NCBI RefSeq assembly: GCF_900129245.1 | Contig: NZ_FQUT01000003.1 | Span: 186,001 to 250,000 of the forward strand | DNA length: 64,000 bases | Direction: 5' to 3' | Origin: Chryseobacterium arachidis | GTDB taxonomy: Bacteria > Bacteroidota > Bacteroidia > Flavobacteriales > Weeksellaceae | Shown here: one piece after another, positions 14,075 to 23,562 of the stretch | Layout of the letters: each line of letters begins with the position of its first letter | How positions within the stretch are numbered: the stretch's first letter is position 1 | Notes under the pieces: generated by a model | What the model was told of the DNA's origin: nothing | What the model saw: the letters and a program-made list of their open reading frames with translations, nothing else | Database searches by the model: none | Made by a program: the position numbers and the translations under genes

Positions 14075-15715
14075 ATGGTTCTACTTTTGCTTTCTACGAT
14101 TTTACTCATTCCTGTTTTAATGGGATTAGGAAAAGCCTTAGAAAATTTTTCAGGAATATTAATAAAAGGAATTTCCGGGAAAATATTATCCGGGATTGTA
14201 GGAATCAGTTTGCTTTGGACAATCCTTGCATTTTTTATACCTTTAAATAGCTATGTAGAAATTACTACAATTATTTTAGGCTTTATTTATTTTTTTAAAG
14301 GTCAACTGTATCGGGAATTTTATCATTTTTCAAAGAAAGAATATTCGTTGATTTTCGTTATTTCGCTGATCGTTTTATTCTGTGGCTCATTCTATCCTTA
14401 TATATTAGATCATTTTGGATATTATCTTCCAACGATAAAATGGCTGACAGAATTCGGTGTAGTGAAAGGCATTTCAAACTTAGATCTCACTTTAGGACAA
14501 ATATCACTTTGGCATATCTTTCAGGCTGGATTTTCCAATTTTTCAGATCCGTTCTTAAGGATCAATTCCATTTTATTAATTGTTTATACCTTATATATCA
14601 TAGAAAAAAAAAGCTGGATTCAATTATGTTTCATTCCGGTTTTACTGTTATTCTCACAATCTCCAAGTCCGGATTTGCCTGTGATTGTTTTTTCGCTGAT
14701 CATTCTCAACGAGATCGTTAGAGAAAACAAACACACCTCTCTCCTATTTGCTTTTTCGGTTTTTGTTTTTGCGATAAAACCAACAATGATCTGGCTTCCG
14801 ATTTTAAGCTTCTTTTACTCTATTTTAATTATCAAATCAAACCTTAAAAATCTAATTCCCGGAATTTTAATCGTTTTATTATTTTTCATTAAAAACATCT
14901 ATACTTTTGGTTATCCTATTTTCCCAGTTTCAATTGGAGATTTTGGAGTAAACTGGAAACCCAATCCTGAAGTTTTGCAAATTTCTTCACAGTTTGCCAT
15001 TCAGAAAACGTACGATATGCAATACTCCTATGGGGAAATTCAGAAATTCTCAAGTTTAGATTATATTAAAAATTGGTTATTTTTAAATGGAATTAAATCA
15101 AAAATTAATATTCTTTTTGTTGTAAGTTTAATCTCGTTTATTATTTTTTCCTTTATTAAAAAGAATAGAATTACCAGCTTAATTTGTATTTCTATCCTCA
15201 TCAAAAGTGTTATAATTCTTCTCTTTTCTGCACAGTACAGATTTTTTCTGGATGTTTTCTTTGTGATCTTTTTTGTGATGATGATTAATTATTTTAATAA
15301 GAAAAGATCGATTACAGTTTTTTCTGTGTTAAGCACAGCCTTTATTGGAATTCTTCTATTACCTAATGTTCTTCAGATTTATCTGCCCAGCTTCAGGCTT
15401 GGAAATTTTATGGGAAAATTTGAAATCAGGCAATTGTACCAACCTTCTACTTATCATTATAATAAATTTGAATCTTACAAGGTCGGGAATTTAAGATTCA
15501 ATGTTTCAAAAAAATACCCTTACAGTTTTGATACTCAGCTTCCGGCCATCTCAGAAGATTATCTTCGTGATGACGCAAAAGCAGGAATTTTTCCTCAAAT
15601 GATCGACGAAAAAAATATCAAAAAAGGATTTATCTGGAAAAAATTAGATTCAAAAGAAAAAAAAGAAGCTGAAAATGTTATCAATTCTATCAACAATTCA
15701 TATAAACAGAAGTAA
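14075..15715 (+). CDS. polytopic membrane protein, LIC_10190-like
   Basis: From the ATG at 14075 the protein is 546 residues with about ten or more hydrophobic segments and an extended loop near HFGYYLPTIKWLTEFGVVKGISNLDLTLGQISLWHIFQAGF, the pattern of the LIC_10190-type membrane family and reminiscent of GT-C glycosyltransferases. The TTG at 14048 lies inside the upstream terminator stem and is rejected. A short soluble C-terminus of about 95 residues follows the last membrane span. Expression is puzzling because the terminator ends exactly at the start codon; a later start (ATG at 14120) is possible. Function is unknown. Confidence 0.65.
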   Translation: MVLLLLSTILLIPVLMGLGKALENFSGILIKGISGKILSGIVGISLLWTILAFFIPLNSYVEITTIILGFIYFFKGQLYREFYHFSKKEYSLIFVISLIVLFCGSFYPYILDHFGYYLPTIKWLTEFGVVKGISNLDLTLGQISLWHIFQAGFSNFSDPFLRINSILLIVYTLYIIEKKSWIQLCFIPVLLLFSQSPSPDLPVIVFSLIILNEIVRENKHTSLLFAFSVFVFAIKPTMIWLPILSFFYSILIIKSNLKNLIPGILIVLLFFIKNIYTFGYPIFPVSIGDFGVNWKPNPEVLQISSQFAIQKTYDMQYSYGEIQKFSSLDYIKNWLFLNGIKSKINILFVVSLISFIIFSFIKKNRITSLICISILIKSVIILLFSAQYRFFLDVFFVIFFVMMINYFNKKRSITVFSVLSTAFIGILLLPNVLQIYLPSFRLGNFMGKFEIRQLYQPSTYHYNKFESYKVGNLRFNVSKKYPYSFDTQLPAISEDYLRDDAKAGIFPQMIDEKNIKKGFIWKKLDSKEKKEAENVINSINNSYKQK

Positions 15716-15748
15716 ATTCTACGGAATCCTTATCTGAAGAAAAAGCTG

Positions 15749-15756
15749 TAAATTTG
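15749..15756 (+). promoter_or_regulatory. -7 element of aroC (leaderless arrangement)
   Basis: TAAATTTG is followed after only four bases by the aroC ATG at 15761, so the transcript would have almost no 5' leader. Confidence 0.65.
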
Positions 15757-15760
15757 CACT

Positions 15761-16831
15761 ATGTTAAATACTTTAGGTAATCTTCTCAGTCTTACAACAT
15801 TTGGAGAGAGTCATGGTCTGGCTTATGGTGGAATCATTAATAATTTTCCCGCTGGTTTAACGGTTGATTTCGATAAAATTCAATACGAATTGGATCGAAG
15901 AAAGCCGGGACAATCCGCCATCGTAACTCAAAGAAAAGAAAGTGACACCGTGAAATTTCTTTCAGGGATTTTTGAAGGAAAGACAACCGGAACTCCGATT
16001 GGTTTTATCATCGAAAACGAAAATCAGAAATCAAAAGATTATGATCATATCGCCAATTCTTATCGTCCGAGTCACGCAGATTTCACTTATGATCAAAAAT
16101 ATGGTTTAAGAGATTATCGCGGCGGAGGAAAATCTTCGGCGAGAGAAACGATGAACTGGGTGGTTGCAGGTGCTTTGGCAAAACAGTTTTTATCAAATAT
16201 TGAGATCAACGCTTACGTTTCTTCCGTAGGTGAAATTTTCTGTGAAAAACCTTATCAGGCCTTGGATTTTTCTAAAACAGAAAGTAATGAAGTTCGTTGT
16301 CCCGATTCGGAAACCGCAGAAAAAATGATCGAAAGAATCAAGGAAATCAAAAAAGAAGGCAACACGATTGGCGGAACGATTACCTGTGTCATCAAAAATG
16401 TTCCTGTAGGAATTGGCGAGCCGGTTTTCTCAAAACTTCAGGCAGAATTAGGAAAAGCAATGCTGAATATAAATGCTGCAAAAGGTTTTGAATACGGAAG
16501 CGGATTCTGCGGTGCAAAAATGACAGGGAAAGAACACAACGATCTTTTCAACGAAGATTTTACCACAAAATCTAATCTTTCAGGCGGAATCCAAGGTGGA
16601 ATTTCCAATGGAATGGATATTTATTTCCGGGTAGCTTTCAAACCTGTGGCAACAATTTTAAGACCTCAGGAAAGTGTTGACAAATTTGGAAATCCTGCAG
16701 TTGTTGAGGGAAAAGGACGTCATGATCCCTGTGTTCTTCCGAGAGCGGTTCCTGTAGTGGAAAGTTTAGCGGCTTTTGTTTTAGCAGATTTATTTTTGAT
16801 CAATAAAACAAGAAATATCAATAATTTTTAA
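15761..16831 (+). CDS. aroC: chorismate synthase
   Basis: It converts 5-enolpyruvylshikimate 3-phosphate to chorismate, the last shikimate step, with reduced FMN. The 356-residue protein has the expected signatures: [13 protein letters not shown] (residues 11-23), [15 protein letters not shown] (46-60), [30 protein letters not shown] (about 102-131), and the C-terminal [16 protein letters not shown]. Length is normal. It is the only shikimate gene here and is followed after 18 nt by a thioredoxin-fold gene. Confidence 0.98.
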   Translation: MLNTLGNLLSLTTFGESHGLAYGGIINNFPAGLTVDFDKIQYELDRRKPGQSAIVTQRKESDTVKFLSGIFEGKTTGTPIGFIIENENQKSKDYDHIANSYRPSHADFTYDQKYGLRDYRGGGKSSARETMNWVVAGALAKQFLSNIEINAYVSSVGEIFCEKPYQALDFSKTESNEVRCPDSETAEKMIERIKEIKKEGNTIGGTITCVIKNVPVGIGEPVFSKLQAELGKAMLNINAAKGFEYGSGFCGAKMTGKEHNDLFNEDFTTKSNLSGGIQGGISNGMDIYFRVAFKPVATILRPQESVDKFGNPAVVEGKGRHDPCVLPRAVPVVESLAAFVLADLFLINKTRNINNF

Positions 16832-16849
16832 ATATAAATATTTTTAGTA

Positions 16850-17413
16850 ATGAAAAATTACTGGGAAAAAAGCATCTCTTTTGAAGAGTATCTTGAAATT
16901 GGAAAACACAGATTAGCAAACCCTGCAACTCAACAGGAAATAGACTATAAACAATATTACGAACTTGGACTTCAGAGAATCGACAGGACACTGAAAAAGT
17001 ATGTTGCTGATGAAGAACAGGTAAAGGAATTGGAATCTAAAAATTTTGACGGAAAAATTTTAATTATTTCCGAAGTATGGTGTGGTGATGCAAGTGCCAC
17101 TGTTCCTGCATTGGTTAAGTTTTTTGAAGGTAAAAATGAAGTAAGGATTTTCCTGAGAGACAGCGATAAAAGCTTAATCAGTCAGTTTTTAACGAACGGA
17201 ACGGAATCCATCCCGAAAGTTATTATTCTGGATAAAGATTTTAATGTGAAAAATTCCTGGGGACCGCGTCCGAAATACGGGAAAGAATTGCTAATGAAAT
17301 ACAAAGCAGACCCTGAAGCATACACAAAAGATCAGTTTTATAATGATCTCCAGATTTATTATGCTAAAAACAGAGGAAAAGATGCTGTTCAGGAAATTTT
17401 AGAACTCATCTAA
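16850..17413 (+). CDS. thioredoxin-like protein with a single active-site cysteine
   Basis: The 187-residue cytoplasmic protein has a thioredoxin fold: the active-site segment ISEVWCGDASATVPAL (Cys78) and a cis-proline ESIPKVIILD. The second Cys of the usual CxxC is Ala (CGDA), as in the Thioredoxin_9-type group, so it is more likely a monothiol reductase or thiol-binding protein than a dithiol reductase. About 65 residues precede the fold. It is tightly spaced with aroC and with the following secreted protein, suggesting one operon up to 18714. Confidence 0.82.
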   Translation: MKNYWEKSISFEEYLEIGKHRLANPATQQEIDYKQYYELGLQRIDRTLKKYVADEEQVKELESKNFDGKILIISEVWCGDASATVPALVKFFEGKNEVRIFLRDSDKSLISQFLTNGTESIPKVIILDKDFNVKNSWGPRPKYGKELLMKYKADPEAYTKDQFYNDLQIYYAKNRGKDAVQEILELI

Positions 17414-17416
17414 AAT

Positions 17417-18169
17417 ATGGCAAAATTTTTCAGTTTTTTTGTGATCTGTTTTTTTATTTCCAGCACTTTGTATGGACAAAATACAACGTTGGATAATAAA
17501 GAAATATACTTTTCTAAAGAATATAAAAGTTTATCAGGTCATGAAGATTATGATACTAAAACTGTTCAGTCTGTAAAATTTTCTCAGGAGTTCAAAAAAT
17601 TTATCTCAGAAAATCCTGAAACATTCGCTTACGATTTTAATAAATTGAAGGAGAATATATACATCATTACTTCTGAAGATAAAAAGTTAAGATTCTACGT
17701 TTGGGATACGGAATTAGGAGGAACGATGAAAAGTTTCGATCAGATAATCCAATATTCTTCGAACGGTAAAGTAAAAACAATTTACAGCAAAGAGCAATCT
17801 GACACACCTTATTTTATATCAGAGATTGTAAAAAAGGAGATCAATCAACAGAATTATTATCTTGTGATTTCTAATGGAATTTTCTCTACAAAAGATCAGG
17901 CACAGGCCGTTCAGGCTTATACCATCAGAAACGGTCAATTAATTGATTCGGACAAAATTTTTAAAACAAAAACGACAACGCTTAATAAAATTCAGGTTGA
18001 TTTTGATTTCTTCAGTGTGGTGGACAGACCGGAACGTCCCTTTAAACTAATTAAATTTGATCAGAACAAATTGTATATTCCGATTGTGGATGAACAAGGT
18101 GCAGTTTCGAAAAAGTTTTTAATATATCAGTTAAATAATAATTACTTCCAGTATATTGGGATAAAATAA
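17417..18169 (+). CDS. secreted protein of unknown function
   Basis: The 250-residue protein has a signal peptide (MAKFFSFFVICFFISSTLYGQ) and a mostly beta, polar body with no domain I recognise. Segments such as WDTELGGTMKSFDQIIQYSS and YLVISNGIFSTKDQAQAVQAYTI suggest a repeated beta-sheet fold. It starts 3 nt after the thioredoxin-like gene and ends 5 nt before a TlpA-like gene, so it probably belongs to an envelope-redox operon. Any function is inferred from the neighbours only. Confidence 0.7.
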   Translation: MAKFFSFFVICFFISSTLYGQNTTLDNKEIYFSKEYKSLSGHEDYDTKTVQSVKFSQEFKKFISENPETFAYDFNKLKENIYIITSEDKKLRFYVWDTELGGTMKSFDQIIQYSSNGKVKTIYSKEQSDTPYFISEIVKKEINQQNYYLVISNGIFSTKDQAQAVQAYTIRNGQLIDSDKIFKTKTTTLNKIQVDFDFFSVVDRPERPFKLIKFDQNKLYIPIVDEQGAVSKKFLIYQLNNNYFQYIGIK

Positions 18170-18174
18170 ATATT

Positions 18175-18714
18175 ATGAAAAAAAATATAATTTACGTTGT
18201 ATTGATCGGCATTATTGCCGTTATCGCATTTGTGCCGGGAGTGAAAGAAAAATTACAGGATATGTTTTTCCCGATTGCAACCATAGAAAATGCGGTGCAC
18301 ATCAGCGATGAAGATTATGATATCGACTTACAGGGAATCAATGTACCGAATACCAATCTTAAAGCCTTTAAAGATAAAGCAGTTTTTCTTAATTTTTGGG
18401 GAACCTGGTGCCCGCCGTGCAGAAAAGAATGGCCTTCTATCCAGAAATTATATGATACACGCAAGGATCATGTCAATTTTGTATTGATCGCGATGAACGA
18501 TCAGGAAGATGCGGTGAGAAAGTTTTTAAAAGAAAATAATTATAACGTTCCTGTTTATATCGCACAAAGCCCAATTTCAGAAAAAATACTTCCCAAAGTG
18601 TTTCCTACAACCTATTTACTGGACAAAGACGGAAGAATTCTGATTAAGGAAGATGCCTCAAGAGACTGGAACACAGAATCTACCCACCAGTTCATTGACA
18701 ATATTATTAAGTAA
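18175..18714 (+). CDS. TlpA/ResA-like membrane-anchored thioredoxin
   Basis: The 179-residue protein has an N-terminal membrane anchor (about residues 4-22) and a periplasmic thioredoxin domain with the dithiol active site FWGTWCPPCRKEW (Cys79-Cys82), a TlpA/ResA-type arrangement with CPPC. The cis-proline is in KVFPTTYLLD. It would reduce disulfides in exported proteins or apocytochromes. It ends the aroC-to-TlpA gene run; cytochrome maturation genes are not present in this window. Confidence 0.9.
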   Translation: MKKNIIYVVLIGIIAVIAFVPGVKEKLQDMFFPIATIENAVHISDEDYDIDLQGINVPNTNLKAFKDKAVFLNFWGTWCPPCRKEWPSIQKLYDTRKDHVNFVLIAMNDQEDAVRKFLKENNYNVPVYIAQSPISEKILPKVFPTTYLLDKDGRILIKEDASRDWNTESTHQFIDNIIK

Positions 18715-18741
18715 TTTTTAACTAAATTTTATATCGAATTG

Positions 18742-18765
18742 GTACAAATTTTGCGAAATTTGTAC
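18742..18765. promoter_or_regulatory. perfect palindrome upstream of the DUF1232 gene
   Basis: Arms GTACAAATTT and AAATTTGTAC flank a central TGCG. It lies between the TlpA stop and the DUF1232 start, 31 nt before the latter. No T-run follows, so an operator is likelier than a terminator. Confidence 0.6.
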
Positions 18766-18796
18766 TGTTAAAAAATTATTTAAATCTAAACACAAA

Positions 18797-19144
18797 ATGA
18801 AGTATTCAAAATTAAACCTGGCAAAAGAAGCCATCAGCCATAAAGGGTTTGTAAAAAAAATCCCAGACATTTTCAGAATGGTAAAAATGTGGCGAAAAGG
18901 AGAATATCCTATGAGATCCCTTGATATTATCCTGCCTTTGTTGGGACTTTTGTATGTGATCTCTCCTATTGATCTTCTGCCGGAAGTCGCGGTTCCTGTG
19001 ATCGGAGTTTTGGATGATCTGGCCGTTTTATCGCTGGCAATACCGAAACTGATCAGAGAAGTAGATAAATTCTTACTTTGGGAAGCCGAGCAAAAATATG
19101 ATTCGGGTATCACAAAAGTCATTGATGCCGAAATTGTAAAATAA
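18797..19144 (+). CDS. DUF1232 (YkvA) family membrane protein
   Basis: The 115-residue protein contains the DUF1232 signature LGLLYVISPIDLLPE followed by VIGVLDDLAVLSLAIP (about residues 49-79), which forms one or two membrane-embedded helices. Function of this family is not established. An ATG at 18797 gives the typical 40-residue basic N-terminus. It has its own upstream palindrome and a downstream terminator, so it is probably monocistronic. Confidence 0.88.
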   Translation: MKYSKLNLAKEAISHKGFVKKIPDIFRMVKMWRKGEYPMRSLDIILPLLGLLYVISPIDLLPEVAVPVIGVLDDLAVLSLAIPKLIREVDKFLLWEAEQKYDSGITKVIDAEIVK

Positions 19145-19160
19145 TTTAAAAACAATATTT

Positions 19161-19190
19161 AAAAACCATTCGTTATCGGATGGTTTTTTT
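19161..19190 (+). terminator. terminator of the DUF1232 gene
   Basis: AAACCATTCG pairs with CGGATGGTTT (one G-U) around TTAT, followed by a run of T. Confidence 0.8.
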
Positions 19191-19283
19191 GTTTAAAATT
19201 TTTAATCTTACAATTTATCATTCACTTAAGATGTAAAAATCGACAATTGACTTCTTCATTTCTTCATTTTGTTCTCAATTTAT

Positions 19284-19291
19284 TAAATTTG
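19284..19291 (+). promoter_or_regulatory. -7 element of the OPRT-ODC gene
   Basis: TAAATTTG is an exact match 19 nt before the ATG at 19311. Confidence 0.6.
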
Positions 19292-19310
19292 CAACATCTA
19301 ATAAAAAATA

Positions 19311-20690
19311 ATGGAAAGTAAAAAAGAATTCTTTTTGGAGTGCTACAAACTGGGCATCATTAAATTCGGAAGATTTACCTTAAAAAGCGGCATCGAAAGT
19401 CCGTTTTATGTAGATCTAAGACCTTTGGCTTCAGATCCAAAAATTTTGAAAAATTTGGCTAATTATTTATTGGAAATGCTTCCTCTGGATAATTTTGATC
19501 TGATCTGCGGAGTTCCTTATGCTGCGCTTCCGATGGCTACGGCGATGTCTCTGGAAAGCTATATTCCGTTAATTATTAAAAGAAAAGAAGCTAAAAACTA
19601 CGGTACGAAAAAACTGATCGAAGGAATTTACCAGAAAGGGCAAAACTGTCTTTTGGTAGAGGATGTCATCACTTCCGGAAAATCTTTGATCGAAACGATT
19701 GCCGAAGTTGAGCAGGAAGACCTGAAAGTTGCCGATATTGTTGTTGTTTTAGACAGAGAACAAGGCGGAAAGCAGCTTTTGGAAAGCAAAGGCTTCAGAG
19801 TTCATACGCTTTTCAATATTACAGAAGTTTGTGAAATTCTTCAGGAAGACGGACAACTTTCTGATGATGAAGTAAAAAGAATTCAGGATTTTTTACAGGG
19901 AAATCATATTCAGTTTGAAGAAAAAATCAGACCTTCTTACGAACAGAAATTAAATACAGCACAACATTCGGTTTCTAAAAAATTATTGGAAACAGCTTTG
20001 GCAAAACAATCTAACTTAATTGCCTCTGCAGATGTTACAACAACCCAGGAATTATTAGATTTAGCTGAAAAAGTGGGTCCACATGTAATTGCTTTAAAAA
20101 CGCATATCGATATTATTTCAGATTTCGAATACGAAAAAACAATTACTCCGTTGAAGGCTTTGGCTGCAAAACACAACTTCTTATTAATGGAAGACAGAAA
20201 ATTTGCAGACATCGGAAATACTCAGGAACTTCAGTTTACAAGCGGAGTTTTCAAAATTACAGATTGGGCCGATTTTGTAACGTCTCAGGTAATCGGTGGT
20301 TTTGAATCTTTAGACTGTTTCAAAAACGTAGGTGTTGTTGCTATTATCGGAATGTCTTCCAAAGGAGCTTTAACGACGAGCGCTTACAGAGAAGAAGCTT
20401 TAAAAGTGGCTTCATCACATCCAAATGTAATCGGAGGAGTTTCCCAGAATCCGCTTCCTGAAGAAATGTTACTGTTCACCCCTGGTGTAAATTTAGCAGA
20501 TTCCGGTGATGGAAAAGGACAGCAGTACAATACTCCTGAACATGTTTTCAAAACGCTTCACACCGATTTCATTATCGTAGGAAGAGGAATTTATAAAGCT
20601 GAAAATGCTGAACAGGCAGCTTTGAATTATAAAAATGAAGGCTGGAATGCATATCTAAGTTCTTTAGAAAAAAAAGCAGTTCAGAATTAA
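19311..20690 (+). CDS. pyrEF: bifunctional orotate phosphoribosyltransferase / OMP decarboxylase
   Basis: This single 459-residue protein carries the last two steps of UMP synthesis. Residues 1 to about 205 are the phosphoribosyltransferase, with KSGIESPFYVDLR (25-37) and the PRPP loop LLVEDVITSGKS (114-125). Residues about 215-459 are the decarboxylase, with the catalytic Lys-Asp array in MEDRKFADIGNT (293-304), Lys263, and the C-terminal VGRGIY. The order OPRT then ODC and the DRKFADIGNT form match the eukaryotic UMP synthase layout rather than the separate pyrE and pyrF usual in bacteria. Both active sites look intact. A promoter element lies at 19284. Confidence 0.96.
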   Translation: MESKKEFFLECYKLGIIKFGRFTLKSGIESPFYVDLRPLASDPKILKNLANYLLEMLPLDNFDLICGVPYAALPMATAMSLESYIPLIIKRKEAKNYGTKKLIEGIYQKGQNCLLVEDVITSGKSLIETIAEVEQEDLKVADIVVVLDREQGGKQLLESKGFRVHTLFNITEVCEILQEDGQLSDDEVKRIQDFLQGNHIQFEEKIRPSYEQKLNTAQHSVSKKLLETALAKQSNLIASADVTTTQELLDLAEKVGPHVIALKTHIDIISDFEYEKTITPLKALAAKHNFLLMEDRKFADIGNTQELQFTSGVFKITDWADFVTSQVIGGFESLDCFKNVGVVAIIGMSSKGALTTSAYREEALKVASSHPNVIGGVSQNPLPEEMLLFTPGVNLADSGDGKGQQYNTPEHVFKTLHTDFIIVGRGIYKAENAEQAALNYKNEGWNAYLSSLEKKAVQN

Positions 20691-20744
20691 AATCATTACC
20701 AAATCTATATAAAATAAGTTATATTTGATACTTTATCAGGAATA

Positions 20745-23561
20745 TTGAAAAGGATTAGTATTTGTCTTATTTTGTTTTTGGGTGTTGTAGAGGTTTCTGC
20801 GCAGAAGGATAGCATTTATATTGAAGCTAAATTATCTTCAGATAAAAAAATGCTGAACGTAAATGAAGAAATTACGTATTATAACAATTCGGCTAAAGAT
20901 CTCAACACGGTAAAACTGTTGAACTGGATTTCGGCTTATAATAGACGAAGAACCTCTTTGGTTTACAGAAAACTGGAAGACAGAAACACCGATCTCCATT
21001 TTGCAAAGAAAAATGAGCTTGGAAAATTAGTAAGTCTAAATATAAAAAGTTCAGATCAGGAAATTCTTGTTAATAATATTTCTGACGAGAATTTTTTTCT
21101 TCCTTTAAAAGAAATTTTAAAGCCCGGAGAAAAAGTAAAATTACAGCTGCAATACCAGATCCAGCTTCCTGACAAGAGATTTACAGGATATGGAACTTCT
21201 GATAAAAATATAGCCCTAAAATATTTCTTTATTGTTCCGGATCGTTTTGATCCGGACAATATTTCCAAGAGAAATTATCACGATATCGAAGAATCGGTAA
21301 GCTTTAATACTTTTTGGACAGTAAATTTTGATCTGCCTGTCAATTATTTTGCAGAAAGTAATCTCCTGCAGACTCAGATGAATTCTTTCAGCGGTTATCT
21401 GGACTCCGATCCAGAGTTTTTAATTTCACCCAATGAATATCCATCCATTAATGTAAATACCGATGATATCAATACTGAAGTAAAATTCGGGTATAACCTA
21501 AAACCTGAAGAAAAGCAGAACTTAGAATTTTATCTTCCTTTACATTTAAAATTTATTAAAGAAAAAATCGGAGTTCTTCCGAAAAGAATTTTCATTTCAG
21601 AAAAATTCAGGAATAAGGAAGATTTCTTCGGGAATAATGATATTACGTTTTTGAAATTCAGATTTCAGCTATTTACTCCTGCAGAAAATACAGATCTGGA
21701 TTATTTCGGGATTGTAGCCAAAAAAATCCTGGATGAAAGTATTATCACCGACAAGCAAAATTACCATTGGTTCAAAAGCGGTTTAAAATCTTATCTTGAA
21801 ATCCAGTATTTAAAAAAATTCTACGCAGATACCAAATTATTGGGAACTCTACCTGAAACGAAGATCTTCGGGGTAAAACCTTTGAAATTATTCCACGCTT
21901 CTAATGTAAAACTGATTGAACGTTACGGCTTAGCCTATCAATACATTATGTCTCAAAATCTGGATCAAAAGATTGATGAAAAGTACACTGTGCTGAGCAA
22001 TTTCAATGATATGGCCATCAGTAATTTTGAAACAGGAACGTTATTCAATTATTCTGCGGATAAAATGGGTTATGAAAATTTTGACAGTTTGATTCAGAAT
22101 TTCATTGCAAAAAATACGGATAAACAGGTTAATCCAAAAGACTTTTTAAAAGAATTAGCGGAAAAAGATAAAAGAACATCTTATTTATCCGAATTTTTAC
22201 AGCATAAAAACAGAGTTAATTTTAAGCTGAAAAGATTCCGAAAAGAAGGTGATTCTTTAAATATTAAAGTTGAAAAAAATACTTTAGCCAATATTCCTGT
22301 AAAGCTTCAGACCACCTCAAAAAATGGTGAAACAACAGAATATTGGGTAGAAACGGAAGGAAATGAAAAGATAAAAACCATTACCATTCCGGCTTTAGAT
22401 ACGTACAAAATTACCCTGAATGACGATTACATTTTCCCTGAATCCAATTACAGAGATAATTTTTTGTATGCGAAAGGTTTTTTCTCCAACACGAAAAAAA
22501 TTAAATTAAAACTGATCAAGGACATTCCGAATCCTGAATTCAATGAGATTTACATCAGTCCGAGAGTCCGTTTCAATAATACGTATGATAAATTTTTGAT
22601 CGGATTTAATTTTAAAAATCAATCTTTTTTTGATCAGAAATTCCTTTATTCATTTACTCCGACGTATAGTACAGGAACCGGGCAGTTAACGGGTTCCGGA
22701 GCATTGGCTTATTCTTTTTTACCCGCTGAAAGTATCATCCGAAGTCTGACTTTTGGAGCTTCCGGATCTTATTTTCATTACGATTATGATCTTGCGTACC
22801 GTAAAGCCTCGCTCTCTGCCAATCTGAATTTCAGAAAAAATCCCAGAAGTACAGTAAGCAGAAGCCTTGGTTTTTCGTATAGTTTTTTTGAGCGGGATTT
22901 GAGCCCGGCAATGATTGCAAGAAATGATTATGACAGATATAATCTCTGGACTGCAGGCTACGGATATAATGACAGCCAAAGTATTCATGAGAAAGGATTG
23001 GGTGTGAGTACACAATGGATGGAAGATTTCCATAAAGTAACAGCGGAAGGCTTTTACCGTTGGGAATTTGCTCCAAGACAAAAACTCAGTGTAAGATTAT
23101 TCGCCGGTTATTTTGCTAAAAACAATACAAGAAATAATACTTTTAATTATGGGATTTCCAGAGTTTCCGACTACTCTTTTTCCTATAATTTGTTAGGGCA
23201 AAGTGCTACCAGCGGAATTCTCTCGCAACAGTTTATTCTGGCAGACGGAGGTTTCAAATCTTTCATTCCCGGAAGTGTCAATAAATGGATTACGTCTGTA
23301 AATGTTGACACCAGCGTTTGGAAAATTTTCCATGTGTATGCAGATGCGGGTGTTTATGACAATAAAAATCAGCCGACTAAATTTATTTGGGACAGTGGTG
23401 TGAAAGTAAGAATCATTCCGGATTTCCTTGAAATTTACTTGCCTGTTCAGTCTTCTTTAGGTTTCGAGCCTGCATTTAAAGACTATGGAAGACGCATCCG
23501 ATACACCCTGATCTTGAATTTAAATTCAATAATTAATGCTGCTAGAAGAGGCTGGTACTAA
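20745..23561 (+). CDS. M1 peptidase-like protein with inactive site and C-terminal outer-membrane barrel
   Basis: The 938-residue protein starts at TTG with a signal peptide (MKRISICLILFLGVVEVSAQ). Residues about 20-270 resemble the beta N-terminal domain of M1 aminopeptidases. Where M1 enzymes have HExxH and a WxxEGxAxY motif, this protein has AKKILDESI (325-333) and HWFKSGLKSYLE (341-352): the zinc histidines and glutamates are missing. From about 590 on it is a string of amphipathic beta strands ending RRGWY, consistent with an outer-membrane barrel. It may be a surface binding protein or scaffold. The M1 relationship is inferred from layout; a search should confirm it. Confidence 0.62.
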   Translation: MKRISICLILFLGVVEVSAQKDSIYIEAKLSSDKKMLNVNEEITYYNNSAKDLNTVKLLNWISAYNRRRTSLVYRKLEDRNTDLHFAKKNELGKLVSLNIKSSDQEILVNNISDENFFLPLKEILKPGEKVKLQLQYQIQLPDKRFTGYGTSDKNIALKYFFIVPDRFDPDNISKRNYHDIEESVSFNTFWTVNFDLPVNYFAESNLLQTQMNSFSGYLDSDPEFLISPNEYPSINVNTDDINTEVKFGYNLKPEEKQNLEFYLPLHLKFIKEKIGVLPKRIFISEKFRNKEDFFGNNDITFLKFRFQLFTPAENTDLDYFGIVAKKILDESIITDKQNYHWFKSGLKSYLEIQYLKKFYADTKLLGTLPETKIFGVKPLKLFHASNVKLIERYGLAYQYIMSQNLDQKIDEKYTVLSNFNDMAISNFETGTLFNYSADKMGYENFDSLIQNFIAKNTDKQVNPKDFLKELAEKDKRTSYLSEFLQHKNRVNFKLKRFRKEGDSLNIKVEKNTLANIPVKLQTTSKNGETTEYWVETEGNEKIKTITIPALDTYKITLNDDYIFPESNYRDNFLYAKGFFSNTKKIKLKLIKDIPNPEFNEIYISPRVRFNNTYDKFLIGFNFKNQSFFDQKFLYSFTPTYSTGTGQLTGSGALAYSFLPAESIIRSLTFGASGSYFHYDYDLAYRKASLSANLNFRKNPRSTVSRSLGFSYSFFERDLSPAMIARNDYDRYNLWTAGYGYNDSQSIHEKGLGVSTQWMEDFHKVTAEGFYRWEFAPRQKLSVRLFAGYFAKNNTRNNTFNYGISRVSDYSFSYNLLGQSATSGILSQQFILADGGFKSFIPGSVNKWITSVNVDTSVWKIFHVYADAGVYDNKNQPTKFIWDSGVKVRIIPDFLEIYLPVQSSLGFEPAFKDYGRRIRYTLILNLNSIINAARRGWY

Positions 23562-23562
23562 A

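Noticed and set aside
18718..19155. 145-aa minus-strand frame opposite the DUF1232 gene
   Set aside because: The plus-strand DUF1232 signature is clear; the opposite frame has no recognisable motif.
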